Below, piece after piece: positions 35,868 to 49,167 of a DNA stretch of 64,000 nucleotides. The position numbers were made by a program, and so were the translations under genes. Every line of letters starts with the position of its first letter. The stretch's first letter is position 1. The notes under the pieces were generated by a model that did no database searches, had not been told where the DNA came from, and saw only the letters and a program-made list of their open reading frames with translations. Origin of the DNA: Bos javanicus (lineage: Eukaryota > Chordata > Mammalia > Artiodactyla > Bovidae); the NCBI RefSeq assembly GCF_032452875.1, contig NW_026893634.1:310001-374000 (forward strand), read 5' to 3'.

Positions 35868-38256
35868 CACATGATCAGTGTATGACACCAAACATGATCA
35901 GCACATGATCAGTCACATGATCAATGCATGATAAGCCACGTGATCAGTGCATGATCAATTATGTGATCAGTGCATGATCAGTCATGTGATCAGTACATGG
36001 TAGCTGTGTGATCAGTGCATGATCAGCCACGTGATCAGTGCATGATCAGTCACGTGATCAGTGCATGATCAGTCACGTGATCAGTGCATGATCAGTCACG
36101 TGATCAGTGCATGATCAGTCACGTGATCAGTGCATGATCAGTCACGTGACCAGTGCATGGTAGCTACGTGATCATTGCATGATCAGCCACGTGATCAGTG
36201 CATGATAGCCACGTGATCAGTGCATGATAGCCACGTGATCAGTGCATGATCAGTCACGTGATACGTGTGTGATCAGCCACGTGATCAGTGCATGATATCC
36301 ACGTGATCAGTGCATGATAGCCACGTGATCAGTGCATGATCAGTCCGTGATCAGTGCATGATCAGTCACGTGATCGTGTGTGATCAGCCACGTGATCAGT
36401 GCATGATGAGCCACGTGATCAGTGCATGATCAATTACGTGATCAGTGCATGATCAGTCACGTGATCAGTACATGGTAGCTACGTGATCAGTGCATGATCA
36501 GCCACGTGATCAGTGCATGATAGCCACGTGATCAGTGCATGATAGCCACGTGATCAGTGCATGAGAGCCACGTGATCAGTGCATGATCAGTCACGTGATC
36601 ATGTGTGATCAGCCACGTGATCAGTGCATGATGAGCCACGTGATCAGTGCATGATCAATTACGTGATCAGTGCATGATCAGTCACGTGACAGTACATGGT
36701 TGCTACGTGATCAGTGCATGATCAGCCACGTGATCAGTGCATGATAGCCACGTGATCAGTGCATGATCAGTCACGTGATCAGTGCATGATCAGTCACGTG
36801 ATCAGTGCATGATCAGCCACGTGATCAGTGCATGATCAGTCACGTGATCAGTATATGGTAGCTACGTGATCATTGCATGACAGCCACGTGATCAGTGCAT
36901 GATAGCCACGTGATCAGTGCATGATCAGTTACGTGATCAGTGTATGATCAGCCACGTGATCAGTGCATGAGTGCCACGTGATCAGTGCATGATATGTCAC
37001 GTGACAGTGTGTGATCAGCCACGTGATCAGTGCATGATCAGCCACGTGATCAGTGCATGATAGCCACGTGATCAGTGCATGATCAGTTACGTGATCAGTG
37101 CATGATCAGTCACGTGATCAGTGCATGGTAGCTACGTGATCAGTGCATGATCAGCCACGTGATCAGTGCATGATAGCCACGTGATCAGTGCATGATCAGT
37201 CACATGATCAGTGTATGATCATCCACGTGATCAGTGCATGATCAGTCACTGATCAGTGCATGATATAGACGTGATCAGTGCATGATCAGTCACGTGATCA
37301 GTGCATGATCAGCCACGTGATCAGTGCATGATAGCCACGTGATCAGTGCATGATAGCCAGTGATCAGTGCATGATCAGTCACGTGATCAGTGCATGATCA
37401 GCCACGTGATCAGTGCATGATAGCCACGTGATCAGTGCATGATCAGTCACGTGATCAGTGCATGATCAGTCACGTGATCAGTGCATGATCAGCCACGTGA
37501 TCAGTGCATGATCAGTCACGTGATCAGTGCATGATCAGTCACGTGATCAGTGCATGATCAGTCACGTGATCAGTGCATGATCAGTCACGTGATCAGTGCA
37601 TGATCAGCCACGTGATCAGTGCATGATAGCCACGTGATCAGTGCATGATCAGTCACGTGATCAGTGCATGATCAGTCACGTGATCAGTGCATGATCAGCC
37701 ACGTGATCAGTGCATGATCAGCCACGTGATCAGTGCATGATCAGCCACGTGATCAGTGCATGATCAGCCACGTGATCAGTGCATGATCAGTCACGTGATC
37801 AGTACATGATCAGTCACGTGAACAGTGCATGATCATTTACGTGATCTGTGCATGATCAGTCACGTGACCAGTATATGGTAGCTACGTGATCATTCCATGA
37901 CGAGCCACGTGAGCAGTGCATGATAGCCACGTGATGTGTGCATGATGAGTTACGTGAGCAGAGTATGATCAGCCACGTGATCAGTGCATGAGTGCCACGT
38001 GATCAGTGCATGATATGTCACGTGACAGGTGTGTGATCAGCCACGTGACAGTGCATGATCAGCCACGTGATCAGTGCATGATCAGTTACGTGAGCAGTGT
38101 ATGATCAGCCACGTGATCAGTGCATGGTCAGACACGTGAACAGTGTATGATCAGCCACGTGATCAGTGCATGATATCCAAGTGATCAGTGCATGATCAAT
38201 CACGTGATCAGTGTATGATCAGCCACGTGAACAGTGCATGCTCAGTCACGTGATCT
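35868..38256. repeat. 23-bp array, copied segment 1
   Basis: 2.4 kb. Landmark variants CAGTCCGTGATC (36341), CAGTCACTGATC (37242) and the GATCATTTACGTGATCTGTG series (about 37.8 kb) allow alignment to 49.2-51.6 and 56.5-58.2 kb. No gene. Confidence 0.8.
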
Positions 38257-38497
38257 GGGCCTGCTGAGCTGCGTGATTACTGTCTGCTCATCTGCTTGAC
38301 AATTGCCAGCTGAGCTGCACGATTCCTGCCTGTCATCTGCTTGACAATTGCCAGCTGTGCTGCGTAATTCCTGCCTGCTCAGCTGCTTGATTATTGCCAG
38401 CTGAGCAGCATGATTCCTCACACCTGAGTTCCATGATTATTGCCTGCTGACTGTTTGATTCGTGCCTACTCAGCTCTTTGTTTATTGCCTCCAGAGG
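38257..38497. repeat. PvuII-type block, type A
   Basis: 241 bp; ends CTCCAGAGG, then TAGCAAACATG. Equivalent to the blocks at 51558 and 58190. Confidence 0.85.
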
Positions 38498-39908
38498 CAC
38501 ATGATCAGTGTATGATAGCAAACATGATCAGCGCATGATCAGTCACATGATCAGCGCCATTAAGTCACGTGATCACTACATGATAGTCATGTGATCAGTC
38601 CATGCTCAGTCACGGTATCAGTGCATGATCAGCCACGTGATCAGTGCATGATCTGTCACATGATTAGTGTATGATCATCCACGTGATCAGTGCATGATCA
38701 GTCACGTGATCAGTGCATGATAGCCACGTGATCAGTGCATGATCAGTCACCTGATGGGTGTATGATCATTCACGTGACCTGTACATGGTAGCTACATGAT
38801 CATTGCATGATCAGCCACGTGAGTAGTGCATGATAGCCACGTGATCAGTGCATGATCAGTCACGTGATCAGTGCATGATCAGTCATGTGACCAGTACATG
38901 GTAGCTGCATGATCATGCATGATCAGCCACGTGAGCAGTGCATGATAGCCACGTGATCAGTGCATGATCAGTCACGTGATCAGTGCATGATCAGTCATGT
39001 GATCAGTGCATGATCAGGCACGTGATCAGTGCATGATCAGCCACGTGATCAGTGCATGATAGCCACGTGATCAGTGCATGATCAGTCACGTGATCAGTGC
39101 ATGATCAGTCACGTGATCAGTGCATGATAGCTGCGTGATCAGTGCATGATCAGCCACGTGATCAGTGCATGATAGCCACGTGATCAGTGCATGATCAGTC
39201 ACGTGATCAGTGCATGATCAGTCACGTGATCAGTGCATGATCAGCCACGTGATCAGTGCATGATAGCCACGTGATCAGTGCATGATCAGTCACGTGATCA
39301 GTGCATGATCAGTCACGTGATCAGTGCATGATAGCCACGTGATCAGTGCATGATCAGCCACGTGATCAGTGCATGATCAGCCACGTGATCAGTGCATGAT
39401 CAGCCACGTGATCAGTGCATGATAGCCACGTGATCAGTGCATGATCAGTCACGTGATCAGTGCATGATCAGTCACGTGATCAGTGCATGATAGCCACGTG
39501 ATCAGTGCATGATAGCCACGTGATCAGTGCATGATCAGTCACGTGATCAGTGCATGATCAGTCACGTGATCAGTGCATGATCAGCCACGTGATCAGTGCA
39601 TGTCAGTCATGTGATCAGTGCATGATAGCCCGTGATCAGTGCATGATCAGTCCCGTGATCAGTGCATGATCAGCCACGTGATCAGTGCATGATAGCCACG
39701 TGATCAGTGCATGATCAGTCACGTGATCAGTGCATGATCAGCCACGTGATCAGTGCATGATAGCCACGTGATCAGTGCATGATATTACGTGACAGTGCAT
39801 GATCAGCCACGTGATCAGTGCATGATAGCCACGTGATCAGTGCATGATCAGTCACGTGATCAGTGTATGATCAGCCACGTGAACAGTGCATGCTCAGTCA
39901 CGTGATCA
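38498..39908. repeat. 23-bp array, copied segment 1
   Basis: 1.4 kb. Variants GATAGCCCGTG (39624) and ATATTACGTGACAGTG (39782) recur 13.30 kb to the right. No gene. Confidence 0.8.
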
Positions 39909-40145
39909 GGGCCTGCTGAGCTGCGTGATTACTGTCTGCTCATCTGCTTGACAATTGCCAGCTGAGCTGCACGATTCCTGCCTGTCATCTGCTTGACAAT
40001 TGCCACCTGTGCTGCGTAATTCCTGCCTGCTCATCTGCTTGATTATTGCCAGCTGAGCAGCATGATTTCTCAGAGCTGAGTTCCATGATTATAGCCTGCT
40101 GACTGTTTCCTGCCTACTCAGCTCTTTGTTCATTGCCTCCAGAGG
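39909..40145. repeat. PvuII-type block, type B
   Basis: 237 bp, CTGACTGTTTCCTGCC variant shared only with the block at 53210; ends CCAGAGG; then TACCAAACATG. Confidence 0.85.
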
Positions 40146-40922
40146 CACATGATCAGTGTATGATACCAAACATGATCAGTGCATGATCAGTCACATGATC
40201 AGTGCATGATAAGCCACGTGATCAGTGCATGATCAGTCATGTGATCAGTGCATGATCAGTCACGTGATCAGTGCATGTAGCTGCGTGATCAGTGCATGAT
40301 CAGCCACGTGATCAGTGCATGATAGCCACGTGATCAGTGCATGATCAGTCACGTGATCAGTGCATGATAGTACGTGATCAGTGCATGATCAGCCACGTGA
40401 TCAGTGCATGATAGCCACGTGATCAGTGCATGATAGCCACGTGATCAGTGCATGATCAGTCACGTGATCAGTGCATGATCAGTCACGTGATCAGTGCATG
40501 ATCATTTACGTGATCAGTGCATGATCAGTCACGTGACCAGTATATGGTAGCACGTGATCATTGCATGACAGCCACGTGAGCAGTGCATGATAGCCACGTG
40601 ATGTGTGCATGATCAGTCACGTGATCAGTGCATGATCAGCCACGTGATCAGTGCATGATGTCACGTGATCAGTGTGTGATCAGCCACGTGATCAGTGCAT
40701 GATCAGCCACGTGATCAGTGCATGATAGCCACGTGATCAGTGCATGATCAGTTACGTGATCAGTGTATGATCAGCCACGTGATCAGTGCATGGTCAGACA
40801 CGTGATCAGTGTATGATCAGCCACGTGATCAGTGCATGATATCCACGTGATCAGTGCATGATCAGTCACGTGATCAGTGTATGATCAGCCACGTGAACAG
40901 TGCATGCTCAGTCACGTGATCA
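40146..40922. repeat. 23-bp array, end of copied segment
   Basis: 777 bp. Matches the sequence 13.30 kb downstream up to about 40.5 kb (GATAGTACGTGATC at 40366 and 53667), then diverges from it. No gene. Confidence 0.75.
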
Positions 40923-41158
40923 GGGCCTGCTGAGCTGCGTGATTACTGTCTGCTCATCTGCTTGACAATTGCCAGCTGAGCTGCACGATTCCTGCCTGTC
41001 ATCTGCTTGACAATTGCCAGCTGTGCTGCGTAATCCTGCCTGCTCAGCTGCTTGATTATTGCCAGCTGAGCAGCATGATTTCTCACAGCTGAGTTCCATG
41101 ATTATTGCCTGCTGACTGATTCGTGCCTACTCAGCTCTTTGTTCATTGCCTCCAGAGG
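40923..41158. repeat. PvuII-type block, type B
   Basis: 236 bp; GCGTAATCCTGCC has lost one T; TTCATTGCC; ends CCAGAGG; then TACCAAACATG. No counterpart at +13.3 kb. Confidence 0.85.
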
Positions 41159-42706
41159 CACATGATCAGTGTATGATACCAAACATGATCAGCGCATGAT
41201 CAGTCACATGATCAGTGCATGATAAGCCACGTGATCAGTGCATGATCAGTCATGTGATCAGTGCATGATCAGTCACGTGATCAGTGCATGATAGCCACGT
41301 GATCAGTGCATGATCAGCCACGTGATCAGTGCATGATAGCCACGTGATCAGTGCATGATCAGTCACGTGATCATGTGTGATCAGCCACGTGATCAGTGCA
41401 TGATCAGCCACGTGATCAGTGCATGATCAATTACGTGATCAGTGCATGATCAGTCACGTGACCGTACATGGTAGCTACGTGATCATTGCATGATCAGCCA
41501 CGTGATCAGTGCATGATAGCCACGTGATCAGTGCATGATCAGTCACGTGATCAGTGCATGATCAGTCACGTGATCAGTGCATGATCAGTCACGTGATCAG
41601 TGCATGATCAGTCACGTGACCAGTACATGGTAGCTACGTGATCAGTGCATGATCAGCCACGTGATCAGTGCATGATAGCCACGTGATCAGTGCATGATCA
41701 GTCACGTGATCAGTGCATGATCAGTCACGTGATCAGTGCATGATCAGCCACGTGATCAGTGCATGATCAGGCACGTGATCAGTGCATGATCAGCCACGTG
41801 ATCAGTGCATGATAGCCACGTGATCAGTGCATGATCAGTCACGTGATCAGTGCATGATCAGCCACGTGATCAGTGCATGATCAGCCACGTGATCAGTGCA
41901 TGATCAGTTACGTGATCAGTGCATGATCAGTCACGTGATCAGTGCATGATAGCTACGTGATCAGTGCATGATCAGCCACGTGATCAGTGCATGATAGCCA
42001 CGTGATCAGTGCATGATAGCCACGTGATCAGTGCATGATCAGTCATGTGATACATGTGTGATCAGCCACGTGATCAGTGCATGATATCCACGTGATCAGT
42101 GCATGACAGCCACGTGATCAGTGCATGAGAGCCACGTGATCAGTGCATGATCAGTCACGTGATACATGTGTGATCAGCCACGTGATCAGTGCATGATGAG
42201 CCACGTGATCAGTGCATGATCAATTACGTGATCAGTGCATGATCAGTCACGTGACCAGTACATGGTTGCTACGTGATCGTTGCATGATCAGCCACGTGAG
42301 CAGTGCATGATAGCCACGTGATCAGTGCATGATCAGTCACGTGATCAGTGCATGATCATTTACGTGATCAGTGCATGATCAGTCACGTGACCAGTATATG
42401 GTAGCTACGTGATCATTGCATGACGAGCCACGTGAGCAGTGCATGATAGCCACGTGATGTGTGCATGAGTTACGTGAGCAGTGTATGATCAGCCACGTGA
42501 TCAGTGCATGATGCCACGTGATCAGTGCATGATCAGTTACGTGAGCAGTGTATGATCAGCCACGTGATCAGTGCATGGTCAGACACGTGAACAGTGTATG
42601 ATCAGCCACGTGATCAGTGCATGATATCCAAGTGATCAGTGCATGATCATCACGTGATCAGTGTATGATCAGCCACGTGAACAGTGCATGCTCAGTCACG
42701 TGATCT
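41159..42706. repeat. 23-bp array
   Basis: 1.5 kb, near-consensus in the left half; diverged series (GATACATGTGTGATC, GATCGTTGCATG) from about 42.05 kb. No gene. Confidence 0.8.
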
Positions 42707-42947
42707 GGGCCTGCTGAGCTGCGTGATTACTGTCTGCTCATCTGCTTGACAATTGCCAGCTGAGCTGCACGATTCCTGCCTGTCATCTGCTTGACAATTG
42801 CCAGCTGTGCTGCGTAATTCCTGCCTGCTCAGCTGCTTGATTATTGCCAGCTGAGCAGCATGATTCCTCACACCTGAGTTCCATGATTATTGCCTGCTGA
42901 CTGTTTGATTCGTGCCTACTCAGCTCTTTGTTTATTGCCTCCAGAGG
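42707..42947. repeat. PvuII-type block, type A
   Basis: 241 bp; ends CTCCAGAGG, then TAGCAAACATG. First block of the segment copied at 59486. Confidence 0.85.
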
Positions 42948-44384
42948 CACATGATCAGTGTATGATAGCAAACATGATCAGCGCATGATCAGTCACATGA
43001 TCAGCGCCATTAAGTCACGTGATCACTACATGATAGTCATGTGATCAGTCCATGCTCAGTCACGGTATCAGTGCATGATCAGCCACGTGATCAGTGCATG
43101 ATCTGTCACATGATTAGTGCATGATCATCCACGTGATCAGTGCATGGGCAGTCATGTGATCAGTGCATGATATAGACGTGATCAGTGCATGATCAGTCTC
43201 GTGATCAGTGCATGATAGCCACGTGATCAGTGCATGATCAGTCACCTGATGGGTGTATGATCATTCACGTGACCTGTACATGGTAGCTACATGATCATTG
43301 CATGATCAGCCACGTGAGTAGTGCATGATAGCCACGTGATCACTGCATGATCAGTCACGTGATCAGTGCATGATCAGTCATGTGACCAGTACATGGTAGC
43401 TGCGTGATCATGGCATGATCAGCCACGTGAGCAGTGCATGATAGCCACGTGATCAGTGCATGATCAGACACGTGATCAGTGCATGATCAGTCACGTGATC
43501 AGTGCATGATCAGCCACGTGATCAGTGCATGATCAGGCACGTGATCAGTGCATGTCAGCCACGTGATCAGTGCATGATAGCCACGTGATCAGTGCATGAT
43601 CAGTCACGTGATCAGTGCATGATCAGTCACGTGATCAGTGCATGATCAGCCACGTGATCAGTGCATGATCAATTACGTGATCAGTGCATGATCAGTCACG
43701 TGACCAGTACATGGTAGCTACGTGATCATTGCATGATCAGCCACGTGATCAGTGCATGATAGCCACGTGATCAGTGCATGATAGCCACGTGATCAGTGCA
43801 TGATCAGTCACGTGATAGTGCATGATCAGCCACGTGATCAGTGCATGATCAGCCACGTGATCAGTGCATGATCAGCCACGTGATCAGTGCATGATCAGTC
43901 ACGTGATCATGTGTGATCAGCCACGTGATCAGTGCATGATCAGCCACGTGATCAGTGCATGATCAATTACGTGATCAGTGCATGATCAGTCACGTGACCA
44001 GTACATGGTTGCTACGTGATCGTGCATGATCAGCCACGTGAGCAGTGCATGATAGCCACGTGATCAGTGCATGATCAGCCACGTGATCAGTGCATGAGTG
44101 CCACGTGATCAGTGCATGATATGTCACGTGACAGGTGTGTGATCAGCCACGTGAACAGTGCATGTTCAGCCACGTGATCAGTGCATGATAGCCACGTGAT
44201 CAGTGCATGATCAGTTACGTGAGCAGTGTATGATCAGCCACGTGATCAGTGCATGGTCAGACACGTGAACAGTGTATGATCAGCCACGTGATCAGTGCAT
44301 GATATCCAAGTGATCAGTGCATGATCATCACGTGATCAGTGTATGATCAGCCACGTGAACAGTGCATGCTCAGTCACGTGATCT
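42948..44384. repeat. 23-bp array
   Basis: 1.4 kb. Left part has ACATGATTAGTGCATG and GTGCATGGGCAG, both also found at +16.78 kb. No gene. Confidence 0.8.
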
Positions 44385-44625
44385 GGGCCTGCTGAGCTGC
44401 GTGATTACTGTCTGCTCATCTGCTTGACAATTGCCAGCTGAGCTGCACGATTCCTGCCTGTCATCTGCTTGACAATTGCCAGCTGTGCTGCGTAATTCCT
44501 GCCTGCTCAGCTGCTTGATTATTGCCAGCTGAGCAGCATGATTCCTCACACCTGAGTTCCATGATTATTGCCTGCTGACTGTTTGATTCGTGCCTACTCA
44601 GCTCTTTGTTTATTGCCTCCAGAGG
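44385..44625. repeat. PvuII-type block, type A
   Basis: 241 bp; ends CTCCAGAGG; followed by AGCAAAGATG, a private change of the AGCAAACATG signature. Confidence 0.85.
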
Positions 44626-47600
44626 CACATGATCAGTGTATGATAGCAAAGATGATCAGTGCATGATCAGTCACATGATCAGAGCCCTTAAGTCACGTGA
44701 TCACTACATGATAGTCATGTGATCAGTCCATGCTCAGTCACGGTATCAGTGCATGATCAGCCACGTGATCAGTGCATGATCTGTCACATGATTAGTGTAT
44801 GATCATCCACGTGATCAGTGCATGGGCAGTCATGTGATCAGTGCATGATATAGACGTGATCAGTGCATGATCAGTCTCGTGATCAGTGCATGATAGCCAC
44901 GTGATCAGTGCATGATCAGTCACCTGATGGGTGTATGATCATTCACGTGACCTGTACATGGTAGCTACATGATCATTGCCTGATCAGCCACGTGAGTAGT
45001 GCATGATAGCCACGTGATCACTGCATGATCAGTCACGTGATCAGTGCATGATCAGTCATGTGACCAGTACATGGTAGCTGCGTGATCATGGCATGATCAG
45101 CCACGTGAGCAGTGCATGATAGCCACGTGATCAGTGCATGATCAGACACGTGATCAGTGCATGATCAGTCACGTGATCAGTGCATGATCAGCCACGTGAT
45201 CAGTGCATGATCAGGCACGTGATCAGTGTATGTCAGCCACGTGATCAGTGCATGATAGCCACGTGATCAGTGCATGATCAGTCACGTGATCAGTGCATGA
45301 TCAGTCACGTGATCAGTGCATGATCAGCCACGTGATCAGTGCATGATCAGCCACGTGATCAGTGCATGATCAGTTACGTGATCAGTGCATGATCAGTCAC
45401 GTGACCAGTACATGTAGCTACGTGATCAGTGCATGATCAGCCACGTGATCAGTGCATGATAGCCACGTGATCAGTGCATGATAGCCACGTGATCAGTGCA
45501 TGATCAGTCACGTGATCGTGTGTGATCAGCCACGTGATCAGTGCATGATATCCACGTGATCAGTGCATGACAGCCACGTGATCAGTGCATGAGAGCCACG
45601 TGATCAGTGCATGATCAGTCACGTGATCATGTGTGATCAGCCACGTGATCAGTGCATGATGAGCCACGTGATCAGTGCATGATCAATTACGTGATCAGTG
45701 CATGATCAGTCACGTGACCAGTACATGGTTGCTACGTGATCGTTGCATGATCAGCCACGTGAGCAGTGCATGATAGCCACGTGATCAGTGCATGATCAGT
45801 CACGTGATCAGTGCATGATCAGTCACGTGATCAGTGCATGATCATTTACGTGATCAGTGCATGATCAGTCACGTGCCAGTATATGGTTGCTACGTGATCA
45901 TTGCATGATCAGCCACGTGATCAGTGCATGATAGCCACGTGATGTGTGCATGAGTTACGTGAGCAGAGTATGATCAGCCACGTGATCAGTGCATGAGTGC
46001 CACGTGATCAGTGCATGATATGCACGTGACAGTGTGTGATCAGCCACGTGATCAGTGCATGATCAGCCACGTGATCAGTGCATGATAGCCACGTGATCAG
46101 TGCATGATCAGTCACGTGATCAGTGCATGATCAGTCACGTGATCAGTGCATGATAGCCACGTGATCAGTGCATGATCAGCCACGTGATCAGTGCATGATC
46201 AGTCACGTGATCAGTGCATGATCAGTCACGTGATCAGTGTATGATCAGCCACGTGATCAGTGCATGATCAGCCACGTGATCAGTGCATGATCAGTCACGT
46301 GATCAGTGCATGATCAGTCACGTGACCAGTGCATGGTAGCTACGTGATCAGTGCATGATCAGCCACGTGATCAGTGCATGATAGCCACGTGATCAGTGCA
46401 TGATAGCCACGTGATCAGTGCATGATCAGTCATGTGATCGTGTATGATCAGCCACGTGATCAGTGCATGATAGCCACGTGATCAGTGCATGATAGCCACG
46501 TGATCAGTGCATGATAGCCACGTGATCAGTGCATGATCAGTCACGTGATCAGTGTGATCAGCCACGTGATCAGTGCATGATCAGCCACGTGATCAGTGCA
46601 TGATCAGTCACGTGATCAGTGCATGATCAGTCACGTGATCAGTGCATGATAGCTACGTGATCAGTGCATGATCAGCCACGTGATCAGTGCATGATAGCCA
46701 CGTGATCAGTGCATGATCAGTCACGTGATCAGTGCATGATCAGCCACGTGATCAGTGCATGATCATCCACGTGATCAGTGCATGATCAGCCACGTGATCA
46801 GTGCATGATCAGTCACGTGATCAGTGCATGATCAGTTCGTGATCAGTGCATGATCAGTCACGTGACCAGTACATGGTAGCTACGTGATCATTGCATGATC
46901 AGCCACGTGATCAGTGCATGATAGCCACGTGATCAGTGCATGATCAGTCACGTGATCAGTGCATGATCAGCCACGTGATCAGTGCATGAGTGCCACGTGA
47001 TCAGTGCATGATCAGTCACGTGACAGTGCATGATCAGCCACGTGATCAGTGCATGATCAGCCACGTGATCAGTGCATGATAGCCACGTGATCAGTGCATG
47101 ATCAGTTACGTGATCAGTGCATGATCAGCCACGTGATCAGTGCATGATCAGACACGTGATCAGTGCATGATCAGCCACGTGATCAGTGCATGATCAGTCA
47201 CGTGATCAGTGCATGATCAGTCACGTGATCAGTGCATGATCAGCCACGTGATCAGTGCATGATCAGCCACGTGATCAGTGCATGATCAGCCACGTGATCA
47301 GTGCATGATCAGTCACGTGATCAGTGCATGATAGCCACGTGATCAGTGCATGATCAGCCACGTGATCAGTGCATGATCAGTCACGTGATCAGTGCATGAT
47401 CAGTCACGTGATCAGTGCATGATCAGCCACGTGATCAGTGCATGATAGCCACGTGATCAGTGCATGATAGCCACGTGATCAGTGCATGATCAGTCACGTG
47501 ATCAGTGCATGATCAGCCACGTGATCAGTGCATGATAGCCACGTGATCAGTGCATGATCAGTCACGTGATCAGTGCATGATCAGCCACGTGATCAGTGCA

Positions 47601-48930
47601 TGATCAGCCACGTGATCAGTGCATGATCAGCCACGTGATCAGTGCATGATCAGTCACGTGATCAGTGCATGATCAGTCATGTGATCAGTGCATGCTGCGT
47701 GATCATGCATGATCAGCCACGTGATCAGTGCATGATAGCCACGTGATCAGTGCATGATCAGTCACGTGATCAGTGCATGATCAGTCACGTGATCAGTGCA
47801 TGATCTGTCACATGATCAGTGCATGATCATCCACGTGATCAGTGCATGATCAGTCATGTGATCAGTGCATGATATAGACGTGATCAGTGCATGATCAGTC
47901 ACGTGATCAGTGCATGATAGCCACGTGATCAGTGCATGATCAGTCACCTGATCAGTGTATGATCATTCACGTGACCAGTACATGGTAGCTACATGATCAT
48001 TGCATGATCAGCCACGTGATAGTGCATGATAGCCACGTGATCAGTGCATGATCAGTCACGTGATCAGTGCATGATCAGTCATGTGACCAGTACATGGTAG
48101 CTGCGTGATCATGCATGATCAGCCACGTGATCAGTGCATGATAGCCACGTGATCAGTGCATGATCAGTCACGTGATCAGTGCATGATCAGTCACGTGATC
48201 AGTGCATGATCAGCCACGTGATCAGTGCATGATCAGCCACGTGATCAGTGCATGATCAGTCACGTGATCAGTGCATGATCAGCCACGTGATCAGTGCATG
48301 ATCAGCCACGTGATCAGTGCATGATCAGCCACGTGATCAGTGCATGATCAGCCACGTGATCAGTGCATGATCAGTCACGTGATCAGTGCATGATCAGCCA
48401 CGTGATCAGTGCATGATCAGCCACGTGATCAGTGCATGATCAGCCACGTGATCAGTGCATGATAGCCACGTGATCAGTGCATGATCAGTCACGTGATCAG
48501 TGCATGATCAGTCACGTGATCAGTGCATGATCAGCCACGTGATCAGTGCATGATCAGCCACGTGATCAGTGCATGATCAGCCACGTGATCAGTGCATGAT
48601 CAGCCACGTGATCAGTGCATGATAGCCACGTGATCAGTGCATGATCAGCCACGTGATCAGTGCATGATCAGTCACGTGATCAGTGCATGATCAGTCACGT
48701 GATCAGTGCATGATCAGCCACGTGATCAGTGCATGTGAGTCACGTGTCAGTGCATGATAGCACGTGATCAGTGCATGATCAGTCCCGTGATCAGTGCATG
48801 ATCAGCCACGTGATCAGTGCATGATCAGCCACGTGATCAGTGCATGATCAGTCACGTGATCAGTGCATGATCATCACGTGATCAGTGTATGATCAGCCAC
48901 GTGAACAGTGCATGCTCAGTCACGTGATCA
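44626..48930. repeat. Long 23-bp array
   Basis: 4.3 kb without a block. The first ~1.4 kb match 62.4-63.8 kb. Type A follow-on monomers (GATCTGTCACATG, CATGATATAGAC) reappear near 47.80-47.88 kb without a block, pointing to a fused unit. The GTGAGTCACGTGTCAG/CAGTCCCGTG cluster is near 48733-48790. No gene. Confidence 0.8.
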
Positions 48931-49167
48931 GGGCCTGCTGAGCTGCGTGATTACTGTCTGCTCATCTGCTTGACAATTGCCAGCTGAGCTGCACGATTCC
49001 TGCCTGTCATCTGCTTGACAATTGCCAGCTGTGCTGCGTAATTCCTGCCTGCTCAGCTGCTTGATTATTGCCAGCTGAGCAGCATGATTTCTCACAGCTG
49101 AGTTCCATGATTATTGCCTGCTGACTGATTCGTGCCTACTCAGCTCTTTGTTCATTGCCTCCAGAGG
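48931..49167. repeat. PvuII-type block, type B
   Basis: 237 bp; TTCATTGCC; ends CCAGAGG; then TACCAAACATG. Position equivalent to 35632 plus 13.30 kb. Confidence 0.85.
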